Shown one piece after another: positions 44,686-53,930 of a DNA stretch of 64,000 bases. A program made the translations under genes and the position numbers. The stretch covers positions 62,001-126,000 of the forward strand of contig JAFEDI010000079.1 in assembly GCA_018241725.1 (NCBI GenBank). The letters run 5' to 3'. The notes under the pieces are model-generated. The model was not told the DNA's origin. It saw only the letters and a list, made by a program, of their open reading frames with translations, and searched no databases. How positions within the stretch are numbered: position 1 is the first letter of the stretch; each line of letters opens with the position of its first letter. Origin of the DNA: Pseudomonadota bacterium (GTDB lineage Bacteria; Pseudomonadota; Gammaproteobacteria; Burkholderiales; Rhodocyclaceae).

Positions 44686-47600
44686 GTGAGCTCAGACAAC
44701 GAATCCCAAGTGCAAGAAGACCAGCCCACAAGCGCGCTGCGCCGCCTGCGTTGGCCCCTCGGCGGGCTGCTGGTGCTCATTGTTGTCGGTGGCGGCGTGC
44801 TCGTCGCCGACGAGGTGAAGACGTCGCGCCTGCAGGCGCATTACCTGGCGCGCTACGCCGCCGACCTGAGCTATGCGGTGGTCGACGGCAGCAGCGACGC
44901 CATCCGCACACCGGCCCACGGCCCCTTCGATGAGCGCATGGGCTACAGCGAGTTGCCCAAGATCGGCACCCGCCTTGCTGCGCATGGCTTCAAGCTGACA
45001 CGGCAGGCGCACTTCTCGAACGCGCTGCTCGATTACACCAATCGCGGTTACTTCCCGCCCTACCGGGAGAAGACTTCGGCCGGCCTCACGGTTACCGATT
45101 GCCGCAACGAGACGTTGTATCGCTTCCGTTATCCCTTCCGGGCCTATGCGGACTTTGCGGCGGTACCGCCGCGCGTCGCCCAGGCCCTGACCTTCATCGA
45201 AAACCGCGATCTGCTCGACGAAGCACGGCCCCTGATGAACCCGGCGGTGGACTGGGTGCGCTTTGGCCGCGCCGTGCTCGGCCGCGTCGGCCGTCTGGTC
45301 AATGAAGACTTCGACGCGCCGGGCGGCAGCACGCTGGCCACGCAGATCGAGAAGTTCCGCCACTCGCCGGATGGCGTGACGCCGAACGGTAGCGAGAAGC
45401 TCCGCCAGATGGTGTCGGCCAGCGTGCGCGCCTACCGGGACGGCGAGCAGACCCTGCCCCAGCGCCGTGACCTGCTGGTGGACTATCTGAACACGGTGCC
45501 GCTGTCGGCGGCGCCCGGCTTCGGCGAGGTCAACGGCCTCGGCGATGGCTTGTGGGTGTGGTTCGCCGCCGACTTCAACGAGGTCAATGCCTTGCTCGCC
45601 GCGCCTGAGGACAGCGGCCCGCGCCTCGCTGCCCAGGGCCGTGCGCTGCGCCAGGTGGTGGCGCTGATGATCGCCCACCGCCGGCCAACCTACTATCTCG
45701 CCCCCAAGGGCCGCGAGAGCCTTGGCCAGCTCTCGGCGAGCTACATCCGGCTGTTTGCCGAGAACGGCATGATCGGCCCTGCGCTGCGCGATGCGGCGCT
45801 GGCCGAGCCGCTGAAGTTCCGTGACATGATGGCCAACCCTGCCCTGCTGCCAGCCGATGCCGGCAAGGGGGCGACGGCGATCCGCAACCGCCTGGCAGGC
45901 CTCCTCGACGCGTCGCTGTACGAACTGGACCGCTACGATGCGGATGTGGCCACCACCCTCGACGGCGCACTGCAGCAGCGCGTCAGCGCCTTCCTCGGGC
46001 GCCTCGTCGAGCCGGAGTTCGCCCGCCAGCAGGGCCTGATCGGCGAGCACATGCTCGAGGCCGGCAAGCTGGACGCGATACGCTACAGCTTCAACCTGGT
46101 CGAAGGCACGCCGGGCAGCAACCGCGTGCGCGTGCAGACCGACACCACTGACCAGCCCCTCGACATCAACGAAGGCAGCAAGCTCGAACTCGGCTCCACC
46201 GCCAAACTGCGCGTGCTGACCACCTATCTCGAGATCGTCGCCGAGTTGCATCAGCAACACGTGGCCAAGACGCCGGCCGAGCTGCGCAAGCTGCAGGTGG
46301 ACCCGCACGACCGCATCGGCCAATGGGCCATCGATTACCTGGCCCACGCCAGCGACCGCAGCCTGCCGGCCATGCTGCAGGCGGCCCTGGCCCGCAACTA
46401 CTCGGCCAGCCCGGGCGAGAGCTTTTTTACGGGCGGCGGCGTGCATACCTTCAACAATTTCCGCAAGGAAGACAACGGCCGCATGCCCACCGTGCGCGAG
46501 GCCTTGCAGGGTTCGATCAACCTGCCCTTCGTCCGCCTGATGCGCGATGTCGTGCGCCACGCCATGTACCAGGTGTCCGGCAGCACGGCGCAGTTGCTGC
46601 AGCAGGCCGACGACCCGCGCCGCGCGGACTATCTGGCCCGCTTTGCCGACAAGGAGGGGCAGGTTTTCCTGCGTCGCTTCTGGAACAAGTACCGGGGCAA
46701 GAAGGCCGCCGAGATCCAGGACGATTTCCTCGACGGCCTGCATCCCAGTGCCGAGCGCCTCTCCGCGGTCTTCCGCTATCTGTCGCCACAGGCCTCGCCG
46801 GAAGCCCTTGGCACCTTCCTGCAGCAGCGCCTGGAAGGCAGCAAGCTGAGCGCCGAACAGATCGGCAAGTTGTACACTCGCACGGCACCGGAGGCCTATG
46901 ACCTGACCGACCGCGCCTATGTCGCCCGCGTCCATCCGCTCGAGCTGTGGCTGGTGAGCTATCTTTCCACCAAGCCGGAAGCCAGCTGGACCGAGCTGGT
47001 GGAAGCCAGTACTGCCGAACGCCAGGCTGTCTATCGCTGGCTGTTCCGCACCCGCTTCAAGGGCGCGCAGGATTCGCGCATTTTCACGATGCTGGAGGTC
47101 GAAGCCTTCCTCGACATCCACCGCCGCTGGGCGCGCCTCGGTTATCCCTTCGGTCATCTCGTGCCCTCGCTGGCCACCGCCCTCGGCAGCTCGGGCGACC
47201 GCCCGGCAGCGCTGGCCGAGCTGATGGGCATCATCGAGAACGACGGCATCCGCCAGCCTACGCTGCGCATCGACAGCCTGAACTTTGCCATCGGCACCCC
47301 CTATGAGACCCGCTTTGCCAGCGGCGGCGAACAGGGCGAACGGGTGATGGCGCCGGAGGTGGCCGCCGCGCTGCGCAGCGCGCTGTCTGAAGTGGTGGAA
47401 GGCGGTACGGCACGGCGCCTGGCCGGCGCCTTCAAGCTTGCCGACGGCAGCACGCTGAGTGTCGGCGGTAAAACAGGCACCGGCGACAACCGCATCGTGC
47501 TCGGCCGCGGCGCGGTCCGTGGGGTTGCGCTGAACCGGACGGCGACCTTCGTGTTCTATCTTGGCCCCCGCCATTTCGGGACGCTGACGGCTTACGTCAT

Positions 47601-47814
47601 CGGCCCCGATGCCGCCCGCTATCACTTCACGTCGGCGCTGCCGGTGCAGATCCTGAAGTCGATGGGTCCGCTGCTGCTGCCGGCACTGGAGCCGGGGGCG
47701 AACAATCGCTGCCCCGCGCCGCCGACCGCGCCCAGCAGCGTGGTGGTTGCCTCATCGAGCGCGGCCAGCTCCGGCGCGGTGGACAGTTCGCCGCCTGCAC
47801 CGACCAAGCAGTAG
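44686..47814 (+). CDS. Large bifunctional penicillin-binding protein (GT51 transglycosylase plus transpeptidase)
   Basis: 1042 residues from GTG 44686. One membrane anchor (about 25-45), then a GT51 domain with FIENRDLLDE and GGSTLATQIEKF, and a C-terminal transpeptidase-like domain with GSTAKLRVL as the S-x-x-K motif and KTGT in VGGKTGTGDNR. It builds peptidoglycan in the periplasm. The unusual length reflects long insertions between domains. No ribosome site precedes the GTG, but TATACT lies seven bases before it, as if the mRNA were leaderless. Confidence 0.85.
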   Translation: MSSDNESQVQEDQPTSALRRLRWPLGGLLVLIVVGGGVLVADEVKTSRLQAHYLARYAADLSYAVVDGSSDAIRTPAHGPFDERMGYSELPKIGTRLAAHGFKLTRQAHFSNALLDYTNRGYFPPYREKTSAGLTVTDCRNETLYRFRYPFRAYADFAAVPPRVAQALTFIENRDLLDEARPLMNPAVDWVRFGRAVLGRVGRLVNEDFDAPGGSTLATQIEKFRHSPDGVTPNGSEKLRQMVSASVRAYRDGEQTLPQRRDLLVDYLNTVPLSAAPGFGEVNGLGDGLWVWFAADFNEVNALLAAPEDSGPRLAAQGRALRQVVALMIAHRRPTYYLAPKGRESLGQLSASYIRLFAENGMIGPALRDAALAEPLKFRDMMANPALLPADAGKGATAIRNRLAGLLDASLYELDRYDADVATTLDGALQQRVSAFLGRLVEPEFARQQGLIGEHMLEAGKLDAIRYSFNLVEGTPGSNRVRVQTDTTDQPLDINEGSKLELGSTAKLRVLTTYLEIVAELHQQHVAKTPAELRKLQVDPHDRIGQWAIDYLAHASDRSLPAMLQAALARNYSASPGESFFTGGGVHTFNNFRKEDNGRMPTVREALQGSINLPFVRLMRDVVRHAMYQVSGSTAQLLQQADDPRRADYLARFADKEGQVFLRRFWNKYRGKKAAEIQDDFLDGLHPSAERLSAVFRYLSPQASPEALGTFLQQRLEGSKLSAEQIGKLYTRTAPEAYDLTDRAYVARVHPLELWLVSYLSTKPEASWTELVEASTAERQAVYRWLFRTRFKGAQDSRIFTMLEVEAFLDIHRRWARLGYPFGHLVPSLATALGSSGDRPAALAELMGIIENDGIRQPTLRIDSLNFAIGTPYETRFASGGEQGERVMAPEVAAALRSALSEVVEGGTARRLAGAFKLADGSTLSVGGKTGTGDNRIVLGRGAVRGVALNRTATFVFYLGPRHFGTLTAYVIGPDAARYHFTSALPVQILKSMGPLLLPALEPGANNRCPAPPTAPSSVVVASSSAASSGAVDSSPPAPTKQ

Positions 47815-47881
47815 TCGGCGCGGAAGCCTGCATCAGAGAGATCGGCGATCTGCTCCTGCAATAGGCCATACGGTCGCCGAC

Positions 47882-47895
47882 TTCACCTACATCAA
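47882..47895 (+). promoter_or_regulatory. Degenerate FNR/DNR-type box upstream of nosD
   Basis: TTCAC-CTAC-ATCAA resembles the anaerobox TTGAT-N4-ATCAA: the right half is perfect and the left keeps three of five. It lies 71 bases upstream of the nosD start, where an activator of denitrification genes would bind. Confidence 0.35.
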
Positions 47896-47965
47896 GGCCG
47901 GCTGCGACATTCCGCCGCAGACTGGCGGCCATTGTCACTTCCCGCCTGTCGCCTCCAGCCTGTCC

Positions 47966-49252
47966 ATGCCGCTTTCTCGTTTCACCCTTCGTTCTGTCGT
48001 CCGCAGTGGCCTTGCGGCCCTGCTGGCCGTGCCGGCGCTGGCGGCCCATGGGGCCGACTGGCTGGTGAAGCCGGGCGAGTCGATCCAGGCCGCGCTCAAC
48101 CGCGCAGCAGTTGGTGACACGGTGCACGTGGCCCGCGGCATCTACGCGGAAAACCTGCGCATCGACAAACCCATAAAGCTGATCGGTACGAATCGCCCGA
48201 CCCTCGACGGCGGCGGCCACGGCGACACGATCCGGGTGGTGGCTACCGATGTGAGTATCGAGGGTTTCATCATCGCCAACTCCGGCGCCGACCTGGGCGC
48301 CCAGAACGCGGGTGTGTATATCCAGCCGGGCTCCGACCGGGCGCGGGTCGCCCATTGCGATTTCAGCTATACGCTGTTCGGGCTGTGGATCGAGAAGGCC
48401 CGGGATGTGCAGGTGGAATACAACATCATCACCGGCAAGCGGGATCTGGATTCGGCCCAGCGGGGCAACGGCATCGAGCTTTACAACAGTGCCGGGGCGC
48501 AGATCATCGGCAACCAGATCAGCTTCGTGCGCGATGCGATCTATGTGGACATCAGCAACCACGCGGTCTTCCGTGGCAACAAGATGCACCACAGCCGCTA
48601 TGGCACACACTACATGAACTCCCACTACAACCTGTGGGAGGACAATGAGAGCTACCTCAACCGCGGCGGCCTGGCCTTGATGGAGGTGCGCAACCAGGTG
48701 GTACGCAACAACCGGGCGTGGGGCAATTCGGACCACGGCATCATGCTGCGGACGATCCAGGATTCCGTCGTGGAGAACAACATCGTGGCCGGCAATGCGC
48801 GCGGCTTCTTCATCTACGACGCGGAGTACAACACCCTGCGCAACAACCTGGTGGTGGATAACCAGGTGGGCGTGCACCTGTGGGCGGGCTCGGTACGCAA
48901 TACGGTGGAGGGCAACGACTTCATCTCCAACCGGGAACAGATCAAGTACGTGGCCACCAAGGACGAGCCCTGGGGTGGCAAGGTGGGCAACCACTGGAGC
49001 AACTACGTGGGCTGGGACCGCAACGGCGACGGCCACGGCGACGTGCCTTACGAGGCCAACGACATGGTGGACCGCCTGTCGTGGCGCCATCCGATGGTCA
49101 AGCTGCTGCTCGCCAGCCCGGCCATCCAGACCTTGCGCCTGATCGCCCAGCAGTTTCCGCTGCTGCGCGCCCCCAGCATCGTGGACAAGAATCCGCGCAT
49201 GCGCCCCGAACATACCGATTGGAGAAACTGGCTTGGCAAGCACTATCGTTGA
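47966..49252 (+). CDS. nosD: Nitrous oxide reductase maturation protein NosD
   Basis: 428 residues from MPLSRFTLRSVVRSGLAALL, a signal peptide ending at AHGA. The remainder is a right-handed beta-helix of CASH/NosD repeats (GDTIRVVATDVSIEGFIIAN, RNNRAWGNSDHGIMLR, VVDNQVGVHLWAGS). NosD is a periplasmic partner of the NosFY ABC transporter needed to assemble the copper-sulfide centre of N2O reductase. It heads the cluster nosD-nosF-nosY-nosL; nosR and nosZ are not next to it. Confidence 0.95.
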   Translation: MPLSRFTLRSVVRSGLAALLAVPALAAHGADWLVKPGESIQAALNRAAVGDTVHVARGIYAENLRIDKPIKLIGTNRPTLDGGGHGDTIRVVATDVSIEGFIIANSGADLGAQNAGVYIQPGSDRARVAHCDFSYTLFGLWIEKARDVQVEYNIITGKRDLDSAQRGNGIELYNSAGAQIIGNQISFVRDAIYVDISNHAVFRGNKMHHSRYGTHYMNSHYNLWEDNESYLNRGGLALMEVRNQVVRNNRAWGNSDHGIMLRTIQDSVVENNIVAGNARGFFIYDAEYNTLRNNLVVDNQVGVHLWAGSVRNTVEGNDFISNREQIKYVATKDEPWGGKVGNHWSNYVGWDRNGDGHGDVPYEANDMVDRLSWRHPMVKLLLASPAIQTLRLIAQQFPLLRAPSIVDKNPRMRPEHTDWRNWLGKHYR

Positions 49253-50144
49253 AGCCCGCGGCGTAACCAAGGACTTCGGCTCCATTCAGGCGGTGAAGGG
49301 TGTCGACCTTTCCATCGCCCCCGGCGAGCTGTTCGGCCTGATCGGCCATAACGGCGCCGGCAAGAGCACGCTGTTCAAGATGATGCTCGGGCTGATTCCC
49401 GTAACCCGTGGCGAGATCCGCCTGGACGGGGAATCCGTGACCGGGCCGCGCTTTCGGGATACGCGCCGCAAGATCGGCTACCTGCCCGAGAACGTCGTTC
49501 TCTACGACAACCTGACCGGCATCGAGACCCTGTATTTCTTTGCCGACCTGAAGACGGTGCCGCGCAGCAGCTGCGCCGCGCTGCTGGAGAAGGTGGGCCT
49601 CGCCCACGCCGCCGGCCGGCGCGTGCGGGAATACTCGAAGGGGATGCGCCAGCGCCTCGGCTTTGCCCAGGCCCTGCTCGGCAAGCCGCGCCTGCTGTTC
49701 CTCGACGAGCCGACCACCGGCCTCGATCCCGGGGCGATCCGCGACTTCTACCGCATCCTGCGGGAGCTGCGCGACGAGGGGGTGACGATGGTGCTCACCT
49801 CCCACATCCTCGCCGAGATCCAGGAGCGCGTGGATCGACTGGCGATCATGGAAGGCGGCGTGATCCGCGCGACCGGCACGGTGCAATCCCTGCGCGAGGC
49901 GATGAACCTGCCGCTGACGCTCGAGATTGCCGGCGGCGCCGGCCTGCGCGAACAGGTGGCGCGGGTGCTCGAAGGCCTCGCCATCGACGGTATCGACGAT
50001 TCGGGCCACAGCCTGCACATCCGCCTGCCCCGCGAAGCCAAGATGCCCGCCCTCGCCCGCCTCGCCACCCTCGGCGAAACGCTGCGCGACCTCCATGTGC
50101 GCGAGCCGTCCCTCGAGGACGTGTTCTTCGGCTACCGGACCTGA
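49233..50144 (+). CDS. nosF: NosF, ABC transporter ATPase for N2O reductase maturation
   Basis: 303 residues. Walker A GHNGAGKST, signature YSKGMRQRLG, Walker B LLFLDEP and the switch His in LTSHIL are intact. The best start is TTG 49233, 20 bases inside nosD, with GGAG upstream; no ATG is available before the Walker A motif. Works with NosY as the ATP-driven component. The overlap shows coupled translation. Confidence 0.93.
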   Translation: MASTIVEARGVTKDFGSIQAVKGVDLSIAPGELFGLIGHNGAGKSTLFKMMLGLIPVTRGEIRLDGESVTGPRFRDTRRKIGYLPENVVLYDNLTGIETLYFFADLKTVPRSSCAALLEKVGLAHAAGRRVREYSKGMRQRLGFAQALLGKPRLLFLDEPTTGLDPGAIRDFYRILRELRDEGVTMVLTSHILAEIQERVDRLAIMEGGVIRATGTVQSLREAMNLPLTLEIAGGAGLREQVARVLEGLAIDGIDDSGHSLHIRLPREAKMPALARLATLGETLRDLHVREPSLEDVFFGYRT

Positions 50145-50147
50145 ACC

Positions 50148-50972
50148 ATGTTCTCCATCGACTTCAGACAGATCGGCATCGTTGCCGGCAAGGAATTCTG
50201 GGACCGCATCCGCAACCGCTGGGTGCTGGCCGTGGCCGTGGTGTTTACCGTGTTCGCGCTGGTGATCGCCTATTTCGGCGCGGCCCAGCAGGGCACCGTG
50301 GGTTTCCACTCCATCGATGTGACCATCGCCTCGCTGGTCAGCCTGGTGATCTACCTGATCCCGCTGATCGCCTTGATCCTCGGTTTCGACGCCATCGTCG
50401 GCGAGCGGGAACGGGGTTCGCTGGACCTGCTGCTGACGCTGCCGATCACCCGCAAGGAGCTGATCCTCGGCAAGTACGCCGGGTTGGCCGGCGCACTGGC
50501 CTTCTCCACCATCGCCGGCTTTGGCGCGGTGGGGGTGATCCTGTCGCCGCAGCTGGATCTCAACGCGCTGTTCCACTACGCCGGTTTCATGGCCTCGGCG
50601 ATCCTGCTCGGCTTCGCCTTCCTGAGTCTGGCGGTGATGCTATCGGTGTTCGCCAGCGACCGCACGCGGGCGTCGGGCATGGCCATCGGCACGTGGTTCT
50701 TCTTCGTGCTGGTGTTCGACCTGCTGATCCTCGGCGCGCTGGTTGTGACCGCCGGCGATTACGGCGGCACGGTCTTCCCCTACCTGCTGCTGCTCAACCC
50801 GGCGGACGTGTTCCGCGTGCTCAACGTGTTCAGCCTGGACGAGGTGCGCACGCTGTACGGCCTCGCCACCGTGTTCCCCGAAGCCCTGAGCAATCCGGCC
50901 ACCCTGGGCGGCGTGATGCTGGCGTGGATCGCCGGCCCGCTGATGGTGGCCATCTGGAGATTCGAACGATGA
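50148..50972 (+). CDS. nosY: NosY, ABC transporter permease for N2O reductase maturation
   Basis: 274 residues with six membrane helices; the stretch GFDAIVGERERGSLDLLLTLPITRKELILG is the conserved cytoplasmic segment of ABC-2 permeases and NosY. Pairs with NosF. Overlaps the next gene by ATGA. Confidence 0.93.
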   Translation: MFSIDFRQIGIVAGKEFWDRIRNRWVLAVAVVFTVFALVIAYFGAAQQGTVGFHSIDVTIASLVSLVIYLIPLIALILGFDAIVGERERGSLDLLLTLPITRKELILGKYAGLAGALAFSTIAGFGAVGVILSPQLDLNALFHYAGFMASAILLGFAFLSLAVMLSVFASDRTRASGMAIGTWFFFVLVFDLLILGALVVTAGDYGGTVFPYLLLLNPADVFRVLNVFSLDEVRTLYGLATVFPEALSNPATLGGVMLAWIAGPLMVAIWRFER

Positions 50973-51502
50973 AACGCCCTTCCCCCTTCCTCGCCCTGCC
51001 GCGCCTGGCCGCCGTGCTGCTGGCCTGCGGTCTGTTGACGGCCTGCGGCCAGAGCGCCGACAGCAAGGTCGCCCCGACGGAGATCGGCAAGGATACCTAC
51101 TGCGCCCTCGACGGCATGCTGCTCGGCGACTACCCCGGCCCCAAGGCGCAGATCCACTTCGCCGGCCAGCCGGAGCCGGAGTTCTTCTGCGACACGATGG
51201 AGATGTTCTCCATTTACCTGAAGCCGGAACAGGCCCGCAAGGTGGTGGCGATCTACGTGCAGGATCTGGACAAGACGACCTGGGAAGAGCCGAAGGGCGC
51301 CTGGATCGACGCGAAGACGGCCTTCTATGTGGTGGGATCGAAGAAGCGCGCCGCGATGGGTCCGACGCTGCCCTCCTTCGGTACCCGCGAGGGGGCGCAG
51401 AAGTTCGCCGCCGCCGAGGGCGGCAAGGTCGTCGCGTTCTCGGAAGTCACCCCCGACATGGCCCGCCTGGACGGCGGCGCGCTGCACGATCAGAGGATGT
51501 AA
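50969..51502 (+). CDS. nosL: NosL, copper-chaperone lipoprotein
   Basis: 177 residues; lipobox LLTAC at Cys26 with a preceding signal sequence, so it is anchored in the membrane. Metal-binding CALDGM and further Cys and Met (EFFCDTMEMFSIYL) match the NosL family, which hands Cu(I) to NosZ. Coupled by ATGA to nosY. Confidence 0.9.
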   Translation: MKRPSPFLALPRLAAVLLACGLLTACGQSADSKVAPTEIGKDTYCALDGMLLGDYPGPKAQIHFAGQPEPEFFCDTMEMFSIYLKPEQARKVVAIYVQDLDKTTWEEPKGAWIDAKTAFYVVGSKKRAAMGPTLPSFGTREGAQKFAAAEGGKVVAFSEVTPDMARLDGGALHDQRM

Positions 51503-51507
51503 GCCCG

Positions 51508-51780
51508 ATGGACAATTTCTACGACAAGGTTCCCGCCGAGCAGGCGCTGGAGATCCAGCGCGTGTCGCGCCTGATGTACGAGGTACGCGCGGCCCGCGAC
51601 GACATGCTGGCCCGCCTCGGCGCGGCGGATGCGGAGCAGGCGCTGGCCTGCATCGTCGACGGCCAGCTGCCCGAGCATCCGGGCTACGAACACTATCTGT
51701 CGGTACGCATCCTCAACGGGCTGCACAACCAGGTGCGCGCCGAACTGGCCGCCCTCGTCAAGGAGGCCCAGGAACAATGA
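51508..51780 (+). CDS. Small helical protein in the nos cluster
   Basis: 90 residues, all-alpha, acidic, no Cys motif and no signal peptide (MDNFYDKVPAEQALEIQRVS). The gene lies five bases after nosL and overlaps the next gene by ATGA. I do not recognise the family; its position inside the nos operon suggests an accessory role. Confidence 0.7.
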   Translation: MDNFYDKVPAEQALEIQRVSRLMYEVRAARDDMLARLGAADAEQALACIVDGQLPEHPGYEHYLSVRILNGLHNQVRAELAALVKEAQEQ

Positions 51781-52142
51781 ACCTGCATCTGGAACTGGCT
51801 GCCCGCGTGGAAGAGGACTTCGGCGCCCATCTGGAATCGGCGCCGGAGATCAAGCTGGATGCGCTGATCCTGCGCCTGGACAACGGTGTGGTGATGGAGG
51901 CGCGCATCGCCGCCCCCGACGCCTATGCCATCGCGTGGGCCTGGGGCGAGGCGGAGCTGCGCATCGACACCGCGCCGGTGCACAAGGACCTGGCTACCTG
52001 GCCCAACCACCTGCACGCCGCCGACGGCAATCTGCAGCACGACCCGCTGACGATCTGCGGCGCAGCACCGTGGGACAACCTGTGTGCGGTGCTCGATGCG
52101 GTGCTCGCCGATCCGCTGCTCGAACGCCGGCCCGCCTCTTAA
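51777..52142 (+). CDS. Unknown protein, weakly TumE/DUF6516-like
   Basis: 121 residues, starting at ATG 51777 overlapping the previous stop. Pattern LILRLDNGVVMEARI, then RIDTAPVHKDL and HLHAADGNLQHDPLT resembles TumE/DUF6516-type small proteins, but the match is weak. It may instead be a nos-specific accessory. Cytosolic. Confidence 0.5.
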   Translation: MNLHLELAARVEEDFGAHLESAPEIKLDALILRLDNGVVMEARIAAPDAYAIAWAWGEAELRIDTAPVHKDLATWPNHLHAADGNLQHDPLTICGAAPWDNLCAVLDAVLADPLLERRPAS

Positions 52143-52160
52143 GACTTCAGGAGCTTCGCC

Positions 52161-52667
52161 ATGTTTGCTCGTCTGTCCCCTGCCCGCCTCGCCGCCCCGC
52201 TGCTGGCGCTGGCCCTGTCGATGCCGGCCTTTGCCGTCGATCTTGCCGCCCAGGCGATCCCCCGCGCAGCGCGCTGCCCGGTGTGCGGCATGTATCCGGC
52301 GCGCACGCCCCAGTGGGCGGCGCAGATCGTTTTCAACGACCAGAGCGCCAGCCATTTCGATTCGCCGGTGGATCTGTTCCGCTTCCTCAACAACATGGTG
52401 TTGTTCGACAAGCAGCACAAGCCAGCGGACATCGGTGCGATCTACGTGGCGGATTACGAGCGCAAGACGCCGGTGGATGCGAAGAAGGCCTTCTTCGTGC
52501 TCGGCTCGAAGGCTACCGGCCCGATGAACGATCCCAACCTGCCGGCCTTCGCCACGCGCGAGGCGGCAGACGCCTTCGCCAAGGCCCAGGGCGGCAAGGT
52601 GCTGGCCTTCGGCGAGGTGACGCGGGACGTGATCAAGGGCCTGAACAGCGGCGGGCACCACCACTAG
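52161..52667 (+). CDS. Second NosL-like periplasmic copper-binding protein
   Basis: 168 residues with a signal peptide (MFARLSPARLAAPLLALALS) ending at FAV. The metal motif is CPVCGM, followed by a NosL fold (DIGAIYVADYERKTPV, KAFFVLGS) and a C-terminal HHH. Unlike NosL it has no lipobox, so it is probably soluble in the periplasm. It likely supplies copper to NosZ or other cupro-enzymes. Confidence 0.85.
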   Translation: MFARLSPARLAAPLLALALSMPAFAVDLAAQAIPRAARCPVCGMYPARTPQWAAQIVFNDQSASHFDSPVDLFRFLNNMVLFDKQHKPADIGAIYVADYERKTPVDAKKAFFVLGSKATGPMNDPNLPAFATREAADAFAKAQGGKVLAFGEVTRDVIKGLNSGGHHH

Positions 52668-52688
52668 GCGCCGCCCGCCGCGGGCAGA

Positions 52689-53834
52689 CTACAACAGGTA
52701 TTGCTCGATGCGGCTCACCGGTGCGTTGCGCAGCAGATAGAGCTGCGCATTGACGCGCTCCGCCGACTTGCCGTTGAGGGTGATCGGCACCGGTTCCCGG
52801 TCGAGGATGCACAGGCGGCGGCTGACGCAGTCGGCCCGCCACGGGGGCAGCGCGGTCTTGCCGCGCTCCTCCACCGCGATGCGGGTGAGCTGGAACTGGT
52901 CGGTGGGCTTCTCTTTGTCCACGCGGGCGCGGATGGCGTCGCGGGCCTTGTCGAGGCTACCCTGCTGCACGCACAGGTCGTACAGCGCCGCCAGGCAGCG
53001 CACGTTGTCGATGCGGATCGGGTTGAGGCCGTGCAGCCATGACAACGCGGCGATGAGCTTGCGGCCATAGACGTCATAGGCGTACTGCAGGGTCTCGGTA
53101 TAGAAGGCCGGGACGCGGCCGACTGCCTGCAGCGCGGCTTTCCAGGCCGGGTCGAAGTCGGTCTTGCGCCCGCCGCGGGACAGCGCATCGGCCCAGGCCA
53201 CCTGCTTGGCAATGCTGGGCAGCTTGAGCATGGCCTGCCATTGGGGCCACAGCGCGCCGAAACAGGCCTTGAGGGCCGCCTCGTCGCGCACCGCGAAGCG
53301 CTTGAAAAGCTCCTGCAGCGTGCCGGTCTTGAGATTGACCTGCAGCGGCCCGAAGGACAGGCCGGCACCGTCGAAATTGCCGGTGACCTGCTGGAAGGGA
53401 TCGCCGCTGGTCTCGAAGGCAGCAGTGACGCGCAGCGCGTTAGCGATGGCGAGTTCCGGGCGCACCGCCGGCAGCGCGGCGGGATCGGGCATTTCCAGAT
53501 ACACCAGCTTGCCTTCCTGCTCGACGCGCTGGAAATGCCCCTCCTGGGCTAGGCGGGAGGCGGACTTGAACAGCTCTTCCGGCTTTGCGCTGCTGACCCA
53601 TACGAAACGCCCGTCCAGCCCCTGCCCGATGCCGTCCACCGGCAGCACCGAGGCGATCTTGAGCGGCATGCCGATGGCGTCGCGCAGCACCTGCACGGAA
53701 CCGACCAGTTCCCGGTGGATATGCACGCTGCCATCCGGTCTGGCGTACTCGCGCAGCTGGAAGCTCGGCGTCACGCTGCCCGCCGCCGGGCCGCCCACCA
53801 GGAAATCGTTCTCGTACTTGAATCGTGTCGCCAT
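52689..53834 (-). CDS. Putative peptidoglycan-active, lysozyme-like protein of unclear family
   Basis: 381 residues from MATRFKYEN, with GAGGACGAG upstream. The central block NFDGAGLSFGPLQVNLKTGT resembles the F-DG-GLSFG-LQ-N pattern of cell-wall-binding and lytic enzymes of phage origin. No signal peptide is visible. Together with the two genes to its right (same strand) it appears to form a cell-wall lysis set. Catalytic residues cannot be assigned. Confidence 0.6.
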   Translation of the reverse strand: MATRFKYENDFLVGGPAAGSVTPSFQLREYARPDGSVHIHRELVGSVQVLRDAIGMPLKIASVLPVDGIGQGLDGRFVWVSSAKPEELFKSASRLAQEGHFQRVEQEGKLVYLEMPDPAALPAVRPELAIANALRVTAAFETSGDPFQQVTGNFDGAGLSFGPLQVNLKTGTLQELFKRFAVRDEAALKACFGALWPQWQAMLKLPSIAKQVAWADALSRGGRKTDFDPAWKAALQAVGRVPAFYTETLQYAYDVYGRKLIAALSWLHGLNPIRIDNVRCLAALYDLCVQQGSLDKARDAIRARVDKEKPTDQFQLTRIAVEERGKTALPPWRADCVSRRLCILDREPVPITLNGKSAERVNAQLYLLRNAPVSRIEQYLL

Positions 53835-53930
53835 CTCGTCCTCGTCCGGTTGGTGCCGGCACGCTAGGCCGGTGTCATCCAAAATTAGACGAGGCGCATC
53901 GAAGTGCCAAGAAATATGCGCGTCGGCCTG

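Noticed and set aside
44692-47625. 977-codon open frame antisense to the penicillin-binding protein
   Set aside because: Shadow frame; the plus-strand protein has clear catalytic motifs.
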